Shown piece after piece: positions 61,226 to 64,000 of a DNA stretch of 64,000 nucleotides. A program made the translations under genes and the position numbers. The notes under the pieces were generated by a model, which was not told where the DNA came from, did no database searches, and saw nothing but the letters and a program-made list of their open reading frames with translations. The DNA is from Strobilurus pachycystidiatus (Eukaryota > Basidiomycota > Agaricomycetes > Agaricales > Physalacriaceae): NCBI GenBank assembly GCA_019915135.1, contig JAHLMK010000004.1, positions 1,426,001 to 1,490,000 on the forward strand, given 5' to 3'. Position 1 is the stretch's first letter. Every line of letters starts with the position of its first letter.

Positions 61226-62500
61226 GGCGAATGTTGTTTGGTTGATGAGACTTTCTCGTAGGCGTTGAAGAAAAACGGGTGTGGGAGTGAATGAATGAAA
61301 CTAAACGCCTGCGAATCTGCACGAAGGAAGGACAATAAGAAACGACGAAGACGAGATAGAGAGTGAGGGCCAGACGCACCAATGAAGGAAGATCTAACAA
61401 GAACCTGTCTTGGCTGCGAAAAAAAGAGTGGAAGAAACTTGGGAACTCCTTGGCGGGAAAACAAGCCTTATATACCACAAAAACAAGGGCCAGCCACGAG
61501 TTTCCCCGGGTCTGAGGAACATTCCTCGTTGCTATGATCGACGGCGCGCACCTCAAAGCCTCCGTCGGTAAATTAGCATCAATCCAAACGTATTGTGCGG
61601 AGGGACGCTCAGTGGTTACCCGAGACGTGTAGACACTTCTACGCCACGAGAAATATCCATAATCCTGGGCTTCTATACCAACTCTTAGCCACATGCTTCA
61701 ACGGTGAGGAGTGGGAGAGTGGCTTACAGCCGACGATCAGTTTATGCTGATGGATGCAATGGATGTAGCGGTAAATTCTTGCAACCAGGGGGACGACGTC
61801 CACGTGTGCGATGTAGTCAAGCAGGCTGCAAAGGGCTGGGACGGTTGATTGCAGAACCGATGCGTGCCTGGCAACACTCATCATATACGGACGCTCGAGA
61901 TAGACGAGATGGGGAGAGCAACCATTAAACCCCCTAATGTCTTTCGCGGTCTTTTCTTGTTGTTCTTCACATCATCATCGTCGACTTTGGTCAGGTGTCC
62001 CGAAATAACGGTCAATGATACTTATTTATACTCATCCGTACACGGTGATTCCGGGCGTCGAGACTCGACGCGCATAGTGTCCCGGTTTCATTATGACCTT
62101 GATGCGGGTGTTAGCGCTCACCCTGGACGCCTCGATGCGGACCGGGAACGTAACATTCGACGCTTGAGACGGACCGCCGGACTGTCGTCCAATAAATGTC
62201 GAGTAAAGACTTGATTGCAAAGAGTCGAGTTTACTTGGGCATTGTACCGCCAGTGAACGAGGGCGGCAAAAAGCTGTTTGCGACTGCGACGTGACATGCG
62301 CGACAAATAGGCCGCATACCTACCTACCAGATCTTCGAAGGTAGCGCTACGTCCTGGGCACTTCGCAACAATCACCAAATCATTCGATGAATAGGCATCT
62401 AAACGCGAACAGAGGTTGATTCTTTCTTTGAAAGATGGTGTACATCTTGTTCTAGAGACGGTGGTTGATCAGGATAAGGATAGTCAGTAGGAGATGGAAG
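61226..62500. other. Gene-poor stretch of 1.3 kb
   Basis: Promoter of the Ala-rich gene is at the left side, with a TATA box. The rest shows short frames only. I found no transposon ends, tRNA or long repeat. Confidence 0.4.
61468..61474 (-). promoter_or_regulatory. TATA box upstream of the Ala-rich secreted gene
   Basis: TATATAA on the minus strand, about 243 bases upstream of the ATG at 61225. If used, the leader would be roughly 210 bases long. Confidence 0.4.
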
Positions 62501-63112
62501 TTACTGACGGACTTCCCACATTTCTGTTCGTAATTTCAAAAAGTCTAGCGGTTATTACGAGATAAGAGCTCAACGTAGGAGTGCATACAGGCGCGACATA
62601 CCGACGTGCAGACCATCGTAGAGCTTCTTGAGCTCGGCCCTGATTCTAGAGATGTCGTCTTTGCTCGCGGAGGCGTTGGAGAGTGCCTTGAGATCCTTTT
62701 CCACGGCTTCAATGCGTCTGACGTGTGCGGTGACCTATAGTGCCAGTTCAGCCCGGGACAGTAGGGAACAGCGCGAGGGAACGTGCCGCTTCAGTGCTTT
62801 CTTGCAGCTTGTCGACGCTAACTTGCAGTGCCGCCGAAGCTTGCTTGAACTCGTCAAGGAGATGGTACGCGGCGTACGACGATGCGAGTGAGAAGCCAAA
62901 CAGGAAGCCGACGATGCTGTATGGTATCTGATTAGGCGCTGGAGTCTGCCAGCAGCAAGGGAAGCGCACCCTCCCCGGAATCCGCCAACAGGTTTCTTCT
63001 GCACTGGCGTAGCGCCGACGTCGTTCAGATAGACTTTTGTCGTCGAGAACATGCGGGAGCGTGCGGCGGCGCCCCGCGATAGTGCAGCTGCGCGGAGCAG
63101 CGAGGAGGCCAT
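62501..63112 (-). CDS. Probable mitochondrial membrane coiled-coil protein
   Basis: Start 63112 gives a basic, hydroxylated N-terminus (MASSLLRAAALSRGAAARSRMFSTTKVYL) typical of a mitochondrial presequence. A short Gly-rich turn leads over an intron to one transmembrane helix (IPYSIVGFLFGFSLASSYAAYHLLDEF) and then a coiled coil (SAALQVSVDKLQESTEA, VTAHVRRIEAVEKDLKAL, DDISRIRAELKKLYDGLHV). The end is EMWEVRQ-stop at 62501-62503. Four exons. The third junction would need a GC donor (see findings). Around 150 residues. It is conserved-looking but I do not recognise a named family. A scaffold role in the inner membrane is only a guess. Confidence 0.75.
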
Positions 63113-63206
63113 GACGGACGTCGAGAAGAGAGTGTCGGAGTTGGCCGGCACGTGGCCCTGTCTTTCTCTTCCTTCAAGTTCAACTTAGCACCACTCCTCT
63201 GAGGCT
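63113..63206. promoter_or_regulatory. Very short bidirectional promoter, mitochondrial protein / POP1
   Basis: Only 94 bases lie between divergent ATGs at 63112 (-) and 63207 (+). Both genes must share promoter elements or start within each other's leader. A CT-rich patch is present; no TATA box is seen. Confidence 0.45.
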
Positions 63207-64000
63207 ATGGCACCCAAACGACCCAACGAATCCAGCGATGGCCTGTCAGGCCGCGACCGCAAGAAACAGAAAATGGCCGCTGCTCGAACAATCGCGGTGC
63301 AGACTCCGCCGACCAACGCAGAGGCAGGGCCCTCGACGGTCAACAGTGCGAAGACTGGCAATTCCCACAAAATAACGCTGAGACAATCGCAGGCATGGCT
63401 CGACTTCCCGGTGTCATCGATGTTGAGAAGTTTACCCAAGTGCGTGTGGTGTTCTATCACAGACTCATTTGCTCATTGATGATGCCAGGCGCGCGCTTTC
63501 GAGGTCACTGCGATGCAGAAAGCCATGAAAGCTGCAAGGTGCGGACTGCTTGGCATCTAACGGTCATACTGGTCTGAACATCCGTATAGTTCCAGCTCGG
63601 CCCACCGCGTATGGCAGACTTTACCGCGCGAACTAAGGCGGAGAGCGGCCAGCCACGATGTGCGTCGCGTTCCGGTGCGACTACGCGAGAAAGCACGAGC
63701 AGAGGTATATCGTGTCTCATCTGAAATCAACATCAAACTTCTTACGCGTGCTTAGATGGACATCAAGAAGACTCCCGCAAAGCATAAATCGAAGCGCAGC
63801 AAGACCAAGCAGACATCACGGACAGATGACTTTCTCAATCGACAACGTACGCCAGACTTTACTCGGAGACTCAGCATAATCTTACTAATCCCTCTGCAGG
63901 AGACAAGACATGGCTGGAGACCCATATATGGCACGCCAAACGCATGAAGATGGAGACGAAATGGGGCTACAGGATCGCCATACATCCCTCGGAGAAAGCC
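63207..64000 (+). CDS. POP1: POP1, RNase P/MRP subunit, N-terminal part
   Basis: The largest protein of RNase P and RNase MRP, which process tRNA and rRNA precursors. The gene runs off the right edge. Start 63207 ([21 protein letters not shown]) is basic. An intron (GTGCGA...CGCAG, about 63348-63394) joins VNS to [15 protein letters not shown]. Later exons give [96 protein letters not shown]. The [14 protein letters not shown] and [12 protein letters not shown] blocks are the POP1 signatures. Introns near 63441-63490, 63539-63590, 63705-63755 and 63851-63899 join in frame. The C-terminal domains are outside the window. Confidence 0.92.

Overview
The window is nuclear DNA of a filamentous basidiomycete, most probably an Agaricomycete. 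Genes are dense, on both strands, and broken by many 45-60 base GT-AG introns. Gene content is fungal: a Sen1 helicase, Atg27, a Pop1 start, mannitol-1-phosphate dehydrogenase, an Erg26-type decarboxylase and a multi-intron membrane protein resembling the DUF6534 family of mushroom-forming fungi. I found no rRNA, tRNA, transposon, CRISPR array or virus-like gene. All gene models were built by hand by joining reading frames at GT-AG junctions, so exon edges are predictions.

Layout. 1-7 kb: the 3' end of a single-pass membrane protein (+), a DHX37/Ecm16 DEAH helicase of ribosome assembly (-) and an Arc1/G4p1-like tRNA-binding protein (-). 7-13 kb: a small heat-shock protein with a duplicated 3' end (+), a histone-fold protein (-), a 2-oxoglutarate/Fe(II) dioxygenase (+) and the DUF6534-like membrane protein (-). 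13-24 kb: an acidic nuclear-looking protein (+), SGF29 of the SAGA complex (-), translin (-) and the large Sen1 helicase (+). 24-36 kb: mannitol-1-phosphate 5-dehydrogenase (-), Atg27 (+), a ZCCHC10-like zinc knuckle protein (+), an uncharacterised protein with a nucleotidyltransferase-like pattern (+), a Sec14-type lipid transfer protein with two micro-exons (+), a Borealin/Nbl1-type protein (+), an F-box-like leucine-rich protein (+) and a hotdog thioesterase (+). 36-47 kb: a three-RRM Nam8/Ngr1-like protein (+), class II fructose-bisphosphate aldolase (-), an Erg26-like sterol dehydrogenase (+), a long gene-poor stretch and a Ser/Pro-rich hypothetical protein (-). 47-64 kb: an ABCC transporter (-), a short-chain dehydrogenase (-), a secreted endonuclease/exonuclease/phosphatase protein (-), a secreted Ala-rich protein (-), a probably mitochondrial membrane coiled-coil protein (-) and the start of POP1 (+).

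Most genes are housekeeping and unrelated in function, as usual in fungal chromosomes. There is no convincing metabolic gene cluster. RNA- and chromatin-related genes are frequent (DHX37, Arc1, SGF29, translin, Sen1, Nam8-like, Pop1, histone-fold, Borealin-like), and several pairs share short divergent promoters: 144 bases between the histone-fold and dioxygenase genes, 197 between translin and Sen1, 94 between the mitochondrial protein and POP1. I did not find a clearly new system. The best leads are the duplicated hsp20 tail, the consecutive 10- and 9-base exons in the Sec14 gene, the uncharacterised nucleotidyltransferase-like protein, the ATG-free leader of the RRM gene and a probable GC-AG intron.
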